A stretch of DNA of 51,607 nucleotides. Source: GCA-2718845 sp913041905 (GTDB taxonomy: Bacteria; Pseudomonadota; Gammaproteobacteria; GCA-002705445; GCA-002716945). Below the pieces are notes generated by a model. The model was given only the letters and a program-made list of their open reading frames with translations, was not told the DNA's origin and ran no database searches. The stretch lies in contig CAJWJQ010000001.1 in assembly GCA_913041905.1 (NCBI GenBank), positions 1 to 51,607 of the forward strand, written 5' to 3'. The position numbers and the translations under genes were made by a program. This document shows positions 17,072 through 25,947 of the stretch, in pieces; the first letter of the stretch is position 1, and the number at the start of each line of letters is the position of its first letter.

Positions 17072-18654
17072 TTTAAAAAAGAAGATTTTATTAAACTTTT
17101 AGTATAGTCTGTTTTAGGGTTATCAAGTATATTATGAGTATCATTAGATTCTATAATTTTAGAGTCTTTGAGAATATATATTCTATGCGAAATAGATTTA
17201 ATTACTTTTAAATCATGACTAATAAAGATATAGCTTAAAGAATATTTTTTTTGTAAAGATATAATTAATTCTAGTATGCTTTTCTGAACTATTACATCTA
17301 GGGCGCTAGTTGGTTCATCCATGATAATTAATTTTGGCTTCAATGAAATTGCTCTTGCAATTGCAATTCTTTGTCTCTGTCCTCCTGAAAATTGATGAGG
17401 ATACCGATTTAGCATAGATTCATTAAGACCAACTTCATTTAAAAGCTTGCTACAAATAGATATCATTTGTTTATAACTTAACTTCTTATATACCATTAAA
17501 CCCTCAGAAAGTATTTCAAATATGGTTAACCTTGGTGATAAAGATGAAAATGGGTCTTGAAAAACTATTTGGAAATTATTTCTATATTTTCTAAGTTCAT
17601 TGTTATCCATTTTAGATAGGTTATGTCCGTCAAATTGTATTGTTCCCTCATAATTTAGTAATTGTAAAATAGACATAGCAAGTGTTGTTTTACCTGATCC
17701 GGACTCACCAACAATTCCTATTGTTTCACCGACATTTAACTCAATATTTATATCAGTCAATGCTTGGAAATATTTTCTATTCTTTTTAAGGAATGCATTA
17801 TTAGTGATGAAACTACAATTTAAGTTTGTTGTCTTGAGAAGTATTTTATTTGAAGGCTTAAAATCAATCATATTATGAGGGTTACTTTTTATTAGTTCTT
17901 TTGTATATTTGTTTATAGGGTTTTTAAATATTTTCTTAGTCTCACCATCCTCAAGAATATTTCCGTCCTTCATAATAATAACTCTGTCAGAATAATTTTT
18001 GATTAAATCTAGATCGTGAGATATTAATATAAGAGACATAGAAATTTTTTCTTTAAATTTTTTAAGCAAGTCTAATATTTGTAATTGTAAAGTTACATCT
18101 AATGCAGTTGTTGGCTCATCTGCAACAAGAATTTCAGGACTGCAAACTAAAGCAATAGCAATCATAACTCTTTGTCTCTGCCCTCCAGATAGCATATGAG
18201 GGTAACTTGAAAGTATTTTATTTGTTTCTTCTAATCCAGTTTTACTTATCATTTCAGAAGCAATTTTTTTAATATTATCTTCATCCTTGGTTATGTGTAA
18301 TTTTATTACTTCCGTTAATTGTGTATTAATCGTTTGAACTGGATTTAAAGATAACATGGGTTCTTGAAAAATCATTGATATCTTATTACCTCTAATTTTT
18401 CTAAGAGACTCATTAGATTGTAATAATAGATTATTATTATTAAACAATATTTCTCCGTTATTAATATGAAAAATTGATTCATCTAAAAGACTTGCTATAG
18501 ATAGGCCAGTTAGAGTTTTTCCGGATCCTGATTCTCCAACAATCCCAAGAGTTTCTCCTTGATTTAAATAAAAATTAATATTTTTCAAAATACTCTTAGT
18601 ATTATTAAGATGTGTATACTGTAGGCTCAAATTATTAACTTCTAAAATTTTCAT
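17068..18654 (-). CDS. yejF: Peptide ABC transporter, fused double ATPase YejF
   Basis: YejF powers the YejABEF importer of peptides and, in E. coli, microcin C. The 528-aa protein is two ABC domains in tandem. The first has Walker A GESGSGKT (40-47), signature LSGGQRQR (155-162) and Walker B ILVADE (175-180). The second has Walker A 315-323, FSGGQRQR (422-429) and LIIMDE (442-447). Both halves look catalytically complete. The start overlaps the yejE stop by 4 bp. The yej block beside fabI is the Pseudomonas arrangement (PA1806 onward). Confidence 0.93.
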   Translation of the reverse strand: MKILEVNNLSLQYTHLNNTKSILKNINFYLNQGETLGIVGESGSGKTLTGLSIASLLDESIFHINNGEILFNNNNLLLQSNESLRKIRGNKISMIFQEPMLSLNPVQTINTQLTEVIKLHITKDEDNIKKIASEMISKTGLEETNKILSSYPHMLSGGQRQRVMIAIALVCSPEILVADEPTTALDVTLQLQILDLLKKFKEKISMSLILISHDLDLIKNYSDRVIIMKDGNILEDGETKKIFKNPINKYTKELIKSNPHNMIDFKPSNKILLKTTNLNCSFITNNAFLKKNRKYFQALTDINIELNVGETIGIVGESGSGKTTLAMSILQLLNYEGTIQFDGHNLSKMDNNELRKYRNNFQIVFQDPFSSLSPRLTIFEILSEGLMVYKKLSYKQMISICSKLLNEVGLNESMLNRYPHQFSGGQRQRIAIARAISLKPKLIIMDEPTSALDVIVQKSILELIISLQKKYSLSYIFISHDLKVIKSISHRIYILKDSKIIESNDTHNILDNPKTDYTKSLIKSSFLN

Positions 18655-19673
18655 GATGACCTCGTATCTAATGATTCCCTAATTCCTTCGCCAATAAATA
18701 TAAGCAAAAGTAAAGTACCTACTAAGACAATAAATGTGGATAGTGAAAGCCACCATGCTTCTATATTTTCTTTTCCTTGAGCTAGGAGTTCTCCTAAGCT
18801 TGGAGTATCCGGGGGAACGCCTAAACCAAGAAAATCTAAACTTGTTAAAATTAATATTGCTCCACTAATTCTAAAGGGTAAAAAGGTAATTACAGAAACC
18901 ATGCTATTCGGCAATATGTGTCTAGTAATTATTTGATAGTTAGACAAGCCCATTGTTCTTGCAGCAATAACATACTCCATGTTTCTTCCTTTTAAAAATT
19001 CAGCTCTTACATAATCCGATAAGCTCATCCATCCAAAAAGTGAAAGCAATATTATTAATAAAAGAATGCTTGGCTCAAATAAAGATGAAAATATTATAAG
19101 TAGATATAATTCAGGCATAGAGCTCCAAATTTCTATAAATCTTTGTATATATAAATCTACTTTACCGGCAAAATAACCCTGAATTGCTCCAAAAAATATA
19201 CCTATAATTATCCCAATAGCTGTCAGTGAAAATGCAAATAATACTGATAGCCTAAAACCATATATCAATCTTGCCAATACATCTCTACCCCTATCATCTG
19301 TTCCAAGGTAATTGTGAATAGATGGTCGGGCTGGATTTGGTGTTGAGTTATTTAAATTAATACTATTATATGAGTGTGGGTTAAATGGAAATACTGCCCA
19401 ATTTTTATCTTTAGAAATTTTGCTTGTCATAAAGTTATCTTTGTAATTTGCTTCAGTTTCAAAATATCCTCCGAAAGTCTTATCTGAATACTTAAATAAG
19501 ATTGGATAATATAATTGGTTATCTATATTCATCACAATAGGCTTGTCGTTGCTTATAACTTCAGCAAATAAAGAAAATAAAAAAATAAAAGAAAATATAT
19601 ATAAACTAAATTTGTTTCTATTGCTAGATTTAAATTTATTCCAAACATTAATATTTCTATCTATTACTTTCAT
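18651..19673 (-). CDS. yejE: Peptide ABC transporter permease YejE
   Basis: This inner-membrane permease (340 aa) has one N-terminal membrane helix (about 24-42), a periplasmic stretch, then a five-helix BPD_transp_1 domain. The domain carries the EAA-type coupling loop (AARTMGLSNYQIITRHILPN). LGTDDRGRDVLARLIYG marks the DppC/OppC/YejE class. It overlaps yejB and yejF by 4 bp each, so the transporter is one operon. Confidence 0.92.
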   Translation of the reverse strand: MKVIDRNINVWNKFKSSNRNKFSLYIFSFIFLFSLFAEVISNDKPIVMNIDNQLYYPILFKYSDKTFGGYFETEANYKDNFMTSKISKDKNWAVFPFNPHSYNSINLNNSTPNPARPSIHNYLGTDDRGRDVLARLIYGFRLSVLFAFSLTAIGIIIGIFFGAIQGYFAGKVDLYIQRFIEIWSSMPELYLLIIFSSLFEPSILLLIILLSLFGWMSLSDYVRAEFLKGRNMEYVIAARTMGLSNYQIITRHILPNSMVSVITFLPFRISGAILILTSLDFLGLGVPPDTPSLGELLAQGKENIEAWWLSLSTFIVLVGTLLLLIFIGEGIRESLDTRSS

Positions 19674-20734
19674 GTATTACGACCTCTATCAACTGATGAA
19701 AATTTTATCCTTGGATCAACTAAAACATAACTTATATCTGTAAGGAGTTTGGCTATAAGTCCTAGCAAAGTAAAAAGAAATAATGTTCCTAATACAACAG
19801 GGTAATCTCTATGCAATATAGATTCATAAGATAAAAGACCAATGCCATCCAAAGAAAAAATAGTTTCAATTAATATGCTACCAGTAAAAAATGCTGATAT
19901 GAATTGAGCTGGAAACCCTGTTAATATTGGTATAAGTGCGTTTTTAAAAACATGCTTATAAAGTATTTCATTTTCACTCAATCCTTTAGACTTTGCAGTT
20001 AGAACATATTGTTTTTTAATTTCTTCAATAAAACTATTTTTTGTAAGCATAGTCATAATTGCAAAACTTCCTATGACAGAAGATATAATTGGTAAGGTCA
20101 TATGCCATAAATAGTCTAGTATTTTTGCGCCAAATGATAATTCATTCCAATTATCTGAGATTATGCCTCTTGTTGGAAATACATCATAGAAACTACCACC
20201 ACCAAGTAATACAATTAAGCTTATTCCCAATACAAATCCTGGTATTGAATATCCGATAAGTATTAATGTGCTTGTTGTAACATCAAATTTTGATCCATGC
20301 GTTACAGCTTTTTTTATTCCTAGGGGTATGCAAATAGAATATATGATAAAAAAAGACCATAGTCCTAGGCTTATCGATACAGGTAATTTATCCACAATTA
20401 ATTCTGCAACAGATTTATGGTGAAAATAACTCTGTCCTAAGTCAAAGCTTATATAATTTACTACTAAATCAGTGAATCTTTCTAAAAATGGTTTATCAAA
20501 ACCATAAAATTCTTTTAGTTGATTTATATGGTCTTCGTTTAATCCACTAGCTCCTCTATATAAATTTGAGCCCCCAGAGGATGCTTCTCCGACTACATTG
20601 AGGCTATTTAATTGGTTAGTTAGTTGTTCTACGGGGCCACCAGGAACAAATTGAGTAACTAAAAAAGTAATGAATAATATTCCAAATAACGTTGGAATCA
20701 TAAGGAACAATCTTTTTAAGATATATTTATACAT
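19670..20734 (-). CDS. yejB: Peptide ABC transporter permease YejB
   Basis: The second permease of the YejABEF importer. I chose the ATG at 20734, which shares a base with the yejA stop (TAATG) and gives MYKYILKRLFLMIPT, the usual YejB/DppB N-terminus; an ATG at 20749 is also open. The 354-aa protein has a membrane helix at the N-terminus and a C-terminal five-helix transport domain with an EAA loop (TAKSKGLSENEILYKHVFKN). Confidence 0.92.
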   Translation of the reverse strand: MYKYILKRLFLMIPTLFGILFITFLVTQFVPGGPVEQLTNQLNSLNVVGEASSGGSNLYRGASGLNEDHINQLKEFYGFDKPFLERFTDLVVNYISFDLGQSYFHHKSVAELIVDKLPVSISLGLWSFFIIYSICIPLGIKKAVTHGSKFDVTTSTLILIGYSIPGFVLGISLIVLLGGGSFYDVFPTRGIISDNWNELSFGAKILDYLWHMTLPIISSVIGSFAIMTMLTKNSFIEEIKKQYVLTAKSKGLSENEILYKHVFKNALIPILTGFPAQFISAFFTGSILIETIFSLDGIGLLSYESILHRDYPVVLGTLFLFTLLGLIAKLLTDISYVLVDPRIKFSSVDRGRNT

Positions 20735-22524
20735 TATTTTATGGACCATGTTTTTAAAATGTAATCAGTTGCTTCATAATATTTTGGCAGATTATTTGGC
20801 ATTTTGAATTTGTCAAAATATGCAATTCTATGTTCATTAATAAACCAATTTGGAAGCATATAAAATTCATTCCATAATAGTCTATCTAACAAATGTGCTG
20901 ATTTAATCATATCTTCTCTACTAGCGCTGTACACAATTCTCTCCAATAGTTTATCGACATTTTTATCTTGTATACCTCCAACATTATAAGAACCTTTTTT
21001 GTTGGCGCTAGAAGAATGGAACATTGCAAATAATTCATTACCTGGAGACTGTGATTGAGGATAGCTCATAACCATCATATCAAAATCAAATGAATCAACT
21101 CTTCGTTGATAAAGAGATAGGTCAATTGTTCTGTAATTAAGTTTTATGCCTAGTTTTTTTAAATTAATCGCAAATGGAGCAAGTATTCTTTCAAATCCTT
21201 TTTGTGCTAATAGGAAATTAAACTCTATTTTATTACCATTATTATCATGCAAAATATCATCGTGAACTTTCCAACCTAATTTATCAAAAATTTTCTTTGC
21301 TTCTATTAAATTATCTCTAGATGATTTTTTATTATCAATAAACTCAATATCTTTAGATTTAACAAGCTCTAGTGGAATAGATAACTCTCTAGCTAGGTCT
21401 AATTCATAGTTTGAAGGCTCTATTGGGGCAGATAATTCACTATTACTAAAGTAACTTTTACATCTTTTATATTGATTATAAAAAAGATTTTTATTAGACC
21501 AGTTAAAATCAAAAGCTAAAGTAATAGCTTTTCTAACCTCTCGATTCATAAATATTTTTTTTCTTGTGTTAAATATAAACCCTTGTATACCAGCATTATT
21601 TAAATGCTTTAATTGAGTTTTTATGATTATTCCATTGTCAAAGTTTGGACCATTATAATCCCTTGCCCATCTTTTAGAGTGATTTTCAAAAATATAATCA
21701 TATTCATGCGCCTTAAATGCTTCTAATGCTACTGTCATATCTTTGTAATATTTAAAAATAATTTTATTAAAATTGAACATTCCTCTTCTAGTTGATTCCT
21801 TTTCACCCCAATACTTTGGATTCTTTTTATACTCAATAAATCTTCCAGCTTCAAATTTATCAATTATATATGGACCGCTTGCTATAGGGTGTTCAAGAAC
21901 AACCTCATTAAATTTTTTATTCTTAAACCATTTTTTTGAAAAAATAGGTATATCTCCAATAATCATATGCAATTCTGGATTTTTCTTTTTAAATATAAAT
22001 TTAATCGTTTGGCTATCTATAATTTGTGTAGATTTTATATCTGACCAATAAATCTTATATTGTGGGTGGGCATGCTTGCTTATAAGTGTTAAAAATGAAA
22101 ATTCTACGTCTTGAGCTGAGATCTTATCACCATTAGAAAACTTAGCATTATCTTTTATATAGTAAATTACAGACATTTTATCTTGGGAGAGTTTATATCC
22201 AGATGCTATATGTCCATAACTTGATGATGGTTCATCTAAACTCCTTTCCATTAATGTTTCAAACATAAGATTATTCATTCCAGCAGGCGCTAATGATTTA
22301 AGTAAAAATGGATTCAGTGACTCGAATGTTCCAAATGCAGAAAGCTTAATTACCCCTCCTTTGTTAGCATAGGGGTGTGTATATTCAAAATTTTGAAAAT
22401 TATCAGGATATTTTGGCTTATATCCTATACCAATAGAATAATCTGCAAAAATAGGCTTATTTAAAATAAATAAGATAAATATAGCTAGAATTAATTTAAA
22501 TTGTGATTTATTGTAAATATTCAT
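20734..22524 (-). CDS. yejA: Periplasmic peptide-binding protein YejA
   Basis: YejA is the extracytoplasmic solute-binding protein (SBP_bac_5 family, 596 aa). A signal peptide (hydrophobic 10-22, cleavage after IFA near 27) is followed by a mature protein with family hallmarks: FETLMERSLDEPSS, then YYIKDNAKFSNGD with the ISAQDVEFSF segment, and the C-terminal ML-P-W region. It is the first gene of the operon and diverges from fabI across 62 bp. In a compact genome this system is likely a main peptide-scavenging route. Confidence 0.92.
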   Translation of the reverse strand: MNIYNKSQFKLILAIFILFILNKPIFADYSIGIGYKPKYPDNFQNFEYTHPYANKGGVIKLSAFGTFESLNPFLLKSLAPAGMNNLMFETLMERSLDEPSSSYGHIASGYKLSQDKMSVIYYIKDNAKFSNGDKISAQDVEFSFLTLISKHAHPQYKIYWSDIKSTQIIDSQTIKFIFKKKNPELHMIIGDIPIFSKKWFKNKKFNEVVLEHPIASGPYIIDKFEAGRFIEYKKNPKYWGEKESTRRGMFNFNKIIFKYYKDMTVALEAFKAHEYDYIFENHSKRWARDYNGPNFDNGIIIKTQLKHLNNAGIQGFIFNTRKKIFMNREVRKAITLAFDFNWSNKNLFYNQYKRCKSYFSNSELSAPIEPSNYELDLARELSIPLELVKSKDIEFIDNKKSSRDNLIEAKKIFDKLGWKVHDDILHDNNGNKIEFNFLLAQKGFERILAPFAINLKKLGIKLNYRTIDLSLYQRRVDSFDFDMMVMSYPQSQSPGNELFAMFHSSSANKKGSYNVGGIQDKNVDKLLERIVYSASREDMIKSAHLLDRLLWNEFYMLPNWFINEHRIAYFDKFKMPNNLPKYYEATDYILKTWSIK

Positions 22525-22586
22525 GAAAAATTAAAATTTATACTTTAATATAATATTCTAAATAAGCTGTAAATAATATCTTGGAA

Positions 22587-23357
22587 ATGAATTTAAAAAA
22601 TAAAAAAGCCCTTATAATTGGCATAGCTAGCAACAGATCTATTGCTGCTGGTATTGCCAAAGCTTTTGGTAACAGTGGGATAGAGCTAGCTCTTACATAT
22701 CAAAATGAGAAATTAAAGAGTAGAGTTGAAGATATAGGAAAAGAAATTTCAGATAAAACCCTTGTTTATCCCTGTGATCTCGAAAATGACAATGAAATTT
22801 CAAAATTAAAAAACAACATAAAGGAAATATGGGGTTCTGTAGATATAATAGTGCACTCTGCTGCTTTTGCCCCCAGAGAATTATTATCAGGTAATTTTGT
22901 AGACAATATAACAAGAGAAGGGTTTAAAATAGCTCATGATATAAGCTCTTATTCTTTTGTTGCTCTTGCTAAAGAGTTTAAGGGTATTATAAATGATGGC
23001 GGTTCTTTATTAACACTCAGTTATTTGGGTTCAGAAAAAGTAATAAAGAATTATAATGTAATGGGTCTAGCAAAAGCAAGCTTAGAGTCTAACGTAAGAT
23101 ATATGTCTCATGCGCTTGGAGATAATAATATCAGAGTAAACGCAATATCGGCTGGTCCTATAAAAACCTTAGCTTCTGCTGGCATTTCAGGGTTTAATGA
23201 AATACTAAAGCACGTTGAGGAAAAATCAGCCCTTAAGAGAAATGTTACTTTAGATGAAATTTCCAACACTGCCCTGTTTTTATCAAGCAATGATGCTTCT
23301 GGAATAACTGGTCAAATTATCTATGTTGATTGTGGTTTTAATATAAGCGGCGTTTAA
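22587..23357 (+). CDS. fabI: Enoyl-ACP reductase [NADH] FabI
   Basis: FabI reduces the enoyl-ACP double bond, the last step of each elongation cycle. I place the start at the ATG 22587 (MNLKNKKALIIG), two codons after an in-frame TTG. This gives 256 aa and E. coli-like numbering: Y156 and K163 of the catalytic YxxxMxxxK fall at the same positions (NYNVMGLAK). M159 and F203 are also conserved, but residue 93 is Ala (AAFAP) where E. coli has Gly (IGFAP). The stop overlaps the end of ppiD by 4 bp. Confidence 0.95.
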   Translation: MNLKNKKALIIGIASNRSIAAGIAKAFGNSGIELALTYQNEKLKSRVEDIGKEISDKTLVYPCDLENDNEISKLKNNIKEIWGSVDIIVHSAAFAPRELLSGNFVDNITREGFKIAHDISSYSFVALAKEFKGIINDGGSLLTLSYLGSEKVIKNYNVMGLAKASLESNVRYMSHALGDNNIRVNAISAGPIKTLASAGISGFNEILKHVEEKSALKRNVTLDEISNTALFLSSNDASGITGQIIYVDCGFNISGV

Positions 23358-25213
23358 TCACGATTTATTAATTCATAATTAATTTCTATGTCAGCTTTAG
23401 ATTTTAAAACATTATAAAAATATTTAAACTCAGTTTCACTCCTAGTATTTAGAGCAAAATTATAGAAATCATCAGAACCTTTGAGTTTTTTTGTGCTCTT
23501 TGGGTATTTAATAGAATTAACTGCAAAAACAATATAATCATTATTTTTCAATCTTGATGTCTGATAGCCTATATTTGAATTGGCGCTGAAAAAAATATTT
23601 TTTAAATTATCATTAATTGTTTTTGAGTCTATAGTTCCTTTAAAAGTCTTAAAATTATATTTTTTAGAAACTATATTTGCATTCATATCATCTCTGATAT
23701 TTTCAGCTATTTTAATTATTTCATTATTACTTTCTTTCTCTCTAAGTAAAACAGAAATTATTTCTTTAGAATCTTCATAGGGCATTTGTTCAGGTTTTTG
23801 ATAGGATTTTTTTTGTCCAATAATAAATCTATCATCGTTGAGATATATTAAATCGCTGGTAATATTTTCCTCTAACACTTCTTTTTTAAATAACTCTTTT
23901 CTAACAAAATCATAATTAAAAATACTATATCCTTCTATTTCTGTAATGGGTTTAGATGTTTTTATATTTAGATTAAATTCATCAGCAATATTCTGCAAAG
24001 TGGTTTGTTTGGTAAAATTTATTTCACTAATTCCATCAATTAAATCAAAATATTTTCTAGTTCCTATCTCCTTTTTATATTCCTTTATCAATTTAGGTCT
24101 AATATCTTTATATGAGATATCTTTAGATATTAATTTATTATTAATAGATATTATATGGTAGCCTTTATCTGACTCTATAATCGTGGAAATTTCATTCATT
24201 TCCAAAGCAGATGCACTATTACTTAAATAATCTGGTAAATCATCTAAAATAAATTCGCCCAGATGGCCTTCGTTATTTTGTGTTTCTGTGTCTTTAGAAT
24301 AAACCTTAGCTACTTCTTTATATGTCTTGCCTTTTAAGAGGCTATTATGGGCTTTTTTTGCAGTATTTAGTGCTTCTTTGCTGTGCGGTATCAAAATATG
24401 GTTAAGGTCATATTTTGTAGGTTCTGTATACTCTCCTTCTGTCAATCTTTCATTATAAATATTTTTAATCTTACCGTCATCTACCTTTACTTTATTAATA
24501 ATTTCGTTTTTATTAACATCTAAATAACTAAATGATGCTGACCTTGATGTCATGTAATTTTTTTTATTAAATTTATAATAATTTTCAATTTTCTCTTTAG
24601 ATACTTTTATTGATGTTTTGATATCATTGTAATTTATTTTTAAATAACCAATTATTCTTTCATGGTATCTAGATTTTAGTAAGTCGTCCTTTTCAGTGTT
24701 TGTTAATATCGCTGTATCAGTTATTGATTTCTTTAATTGCTCTGTTATCCCTTTTTGATACACATACCTTTCGTAATTTTTAGGAGTCATATTGATTTTA
24801 TATAACTGAGATTTATATATATTTTCATTAAACCCTTTCTCATCTTTAAATGAAGATGAGGCGTATATTTGATTTAAAATTGATTTATTGTGAAAGGCTA
24901 ATCCTAATGCTCTTGAGGTCTGATCCATTAATATAGTTCTCATCATATAATCTACTGTTATATTTCTTATAAACTTATTTGTATATAAGGGAGGAATAGC
25001 TCCCCCAAAATTTTTTTGAAGAGCTTGGCGATATTGATAAACTTCTTGTTCTAATTGTGCTGAAGTAATAATTCTATCGTTTATTTTAAATGAAAATGTT
25101 TCCGATGTAGTTTGATAATTTCCTAAGCCCATAAAAATCAAAGGAATTGCAACCAAGAATAGCAATACAGCTATTACCCATGTGCTTAAATTTTCTCTTA
25201 TTCTACTAAGCAT
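23354..25213 (-). CDS. ppiD: Membrane-anchored periplasmic folding factor PpiD
   Basis: PpiD is an inner-membrane protein with a periplasmic SurA-like chaperone domain that helps nascent secreted proteins at the Sec translocon. The 619-aa protein has one N-terminal membrane helix (about 12-31, VIAVLLFLVAIPLIFMGLG), an N-terminal chaperone region, and one parvulin domain (about 263-360, with YDLNHILIPH, GHLGEF and GYHIISI). The C-terminal half is poorly conserved. It lies 21 bp after tRNA-Asp, the usual hupB-tRNA-ppiD order. Confidence 0.92.
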   Translation of the reverse strand: MLSRIRENLSTWVIAVLLFLVAIPLIFMGLGNYQTTSETFSFKINDRIITSAQLEQEVYQYRQALQKNFGGAIPPLYTNKFIRNITVDYMMRTILMDQTSRALGLAFHNKSILNQIYASSSFKDEKGFNENIYKSQLYKINMTPKNYERYVYQKGITEQLKKSITDTAILTNTEKDDLLKSRYHERIIGYLKINYNDIKTSIKVSKEKIENYYKFNKKNYMTSRSASFSYLDVNKNEIINKVKVDDGKIKNIYNERLTEGEYTEPTKYDLNHILIPHSKEALNTAKKAHNSLLKGKTYKEVAKVYSKDTETQNNEGHLGEFILDDLPDYLSNSASALEMNEISTIIESDKGYHIISINNKLISKDISYKDIRPKLIKEYKKEIGTRKYFDLIDGISEINFTKQTTLQNIADEFNLNIKTSKPITEIEGYSIFNYDFVRKELFKKEVLEENITSDLIYLNDDRFIIGQKKSYQKPEQMPYEDSKEIISVLLREKESNNEIIKIAENIRDDMNANIVSKKYNFKTFKGTIDSKTINDNLKNIFFSANSNIGYQTSRLKNNDYIVFAVNSIKYPKSTKKLKGSDDFYNFALNTRSETEFKYFYNVLKSKADIEINYELINRD

Positions 25214-25234
25214 AATAATAAAAATTTTTAGTTA

Positions 25235-25309
25235 CGGAGACGAAGGGACTCGAACCCTCGACCTCCTGCGTGACAGGCAGGCGTTCTAACCAAACTGAAC
25301 TACGCCTCC
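25235..25309 (-). tRNA. tRNA-Asp (GTC)
   Basis: A 75-nt cloverleaf on the minus strand. The acceptor stem GGAGGCG / CGTCTCC carries one G-T pair, and the anticodon loop TGTCACG-type stem-loop presents GTC. The T-arm has the standard TTCGAGT loop. The discriminator is G, as expected for Asp. The 3' CCA is not encoded (GTAAC follows). Confidence 0.95.
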
Positions 25310-25351
25310 AAAACTTAGCCTATAATATCACTAAATAAAATCTACATACAT

Positions 25352-25378
25352 AAAAGAAGCAGTATAACTGCCTCTTTT
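25352..25378 (-). terminator. Intrinsic-type hairpin between tRNA-Val and tRNA-Asp
   Basis: A 12-bp stem with one mismatch (AAAAGAAGCAGT / ACTGCCTCTTTT) and a 3-nt loop lies 6 nt after the encoded CCA of tRNA-Val. On the minus strand the stem ends in TTCTTTTAT, a fair U-tract. It would end tRNA-Val transcripts, or act as a processing hairpin if Val and Asp are co-transcribed. The flanking A- and T-runs would make it work in either direction. Confidence 0.6.
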
Positions 25379-25384
25379 AGTTTA

Positions 25385-25461
25385 TGGTGGGTACTGTAAG
25401 AGTCGAACTTACGACCTCCGCCTTGTAAGGGCGGCGCTCTAACCAGCTGAGCTAAGCACCC
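25385..25461 (-). tRNA. tRNA-Val (TAC)
   Basis: The acceptor GGGTGCT / AGTACCC, anticodon stem CCGCC / GGCGG with loop CTTACAA (anticodon TAC) and standard D- and T-arms are all clear. The discriminator is A and the 3' CCA is encoded in the DNA, unlike the other six tRNA genes here. It lies about 20 bp after hupB. Confidence 0.95.
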
Positions 25462-25482
25462 CCTTATTGAAATATATAATTT

Positions 25483-25755
25483 TTAATTTAAAGCATCTTT
25501 AAAAGCTTTACCCGCTTTAAAAGATGGTACTGTTGATGCTGCTATTTGGATAGTTTCTCCTGTTCTTGGATTTCTACCTTGTCTAGCATCACGTTTTTTT
25601 GCTTTAAAAGTTCCAAAACCAACCAAAGCAACTTCAGCGTCACCTTTTAATGTTTTTGTAACCACATTGATCATTGCTTCAACATGAGCTGATGCATCAG
25701 ATTTACTACTTCCTGCTTCTTCAGCCACTGCTGAAATAAATTCCGCTTTATTCAT
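25483..25755 (-). CDS. hupB: DNA-binding protein HU (beta type)
   Basis: HU bends and compacts DNA. The 90-aa protein is full length, with the N-terminal helix pair (MNKAEFISAVAEEAG) and the DNA-clasping beta-arm GRNPRTGETIQIAASTVPSF, including the Pro that intercalates. The ATG is preceded by a strong Shine-Dalgarno (AAAGAGG, 6 nt away), clearer than most in this window and consistent with high expression. It sits between lon and tRNA-Val, as in Pseudomonas. Confidence 0.96.
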   Translation of the reverse strand: MNKAEFISAVAEEAGSSKSDASAHVEAMINVVTKTLKGDAEVALVGFGTFKAKKRDARQGRNPRTGETIQIAASTVPSFKAGKAFKDALN

Positions 25756-25775
25756 TTGAACCTCTTTATAATATT

Positions 25776-25804
25776 TTGATATTTTTTGATTTTTTTATTG
25801 CCAA
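25776..25804 (-). promoter_or_regulatory. Possible hupB promoter
   Basis: On the minus strand TTGGCA (25804-25799) and TATCAA (25781-25776) are 17 bp apart, with a start predicted about 15 nt before the AAAGAGG ribosome site. The -35 is good and the -10 only fair. The block of A/T in between could equally host another start. The gap upstream also holds two inverted repeats (25827-25846 and 25871-25903). Confidence 0.3.
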
Positions 25805-25826
25805 TTAGTAACTTAACGGGCAACTT

Positions 25827-25846
25827 GTGATTTCATACAAAATCAC
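25827..25846. repeat. Inverted repeat between lon and hupB (7-bp arms)
   Basis: GTGATTT - CATACA - AAATCAC forms a perfect 7-bp stem with a 6-nt loop, about 100 bp after the lon stop. It is not followed by a T-run on either strand, so it is a poor Rho-independent terminator. It could be an mRNA stabiliser at the end of lon or an operator upstream of hupB. Confidence 0.5.
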
Positions 25847-25870
25847 TATGTTGAGTTTACAATATTTTCG

Positions 25871-25903
25871 ACAATAATTATATATGTGGATGGCAATTAT
25901 TGT
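25871..25903. repeat. Inverted repeat between lon and hupB (9-bp arms)
   Basis: ACAATAATT and AATTATTGT are perfect 9-bp arms separated by 15 nt, starting about 45 bp after the lon stop. The spacing, centre to centre 24 bp, could suit a dimeric regulator bound on one face of the helix over two turns, or a weak RNA hairpin. No function can be assigned. Confidence 0.45.
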
Positions 25904-25947
25904 TAATCTTGGCTACCTTTCTACGTTTACATGATAAAAAAAATATG

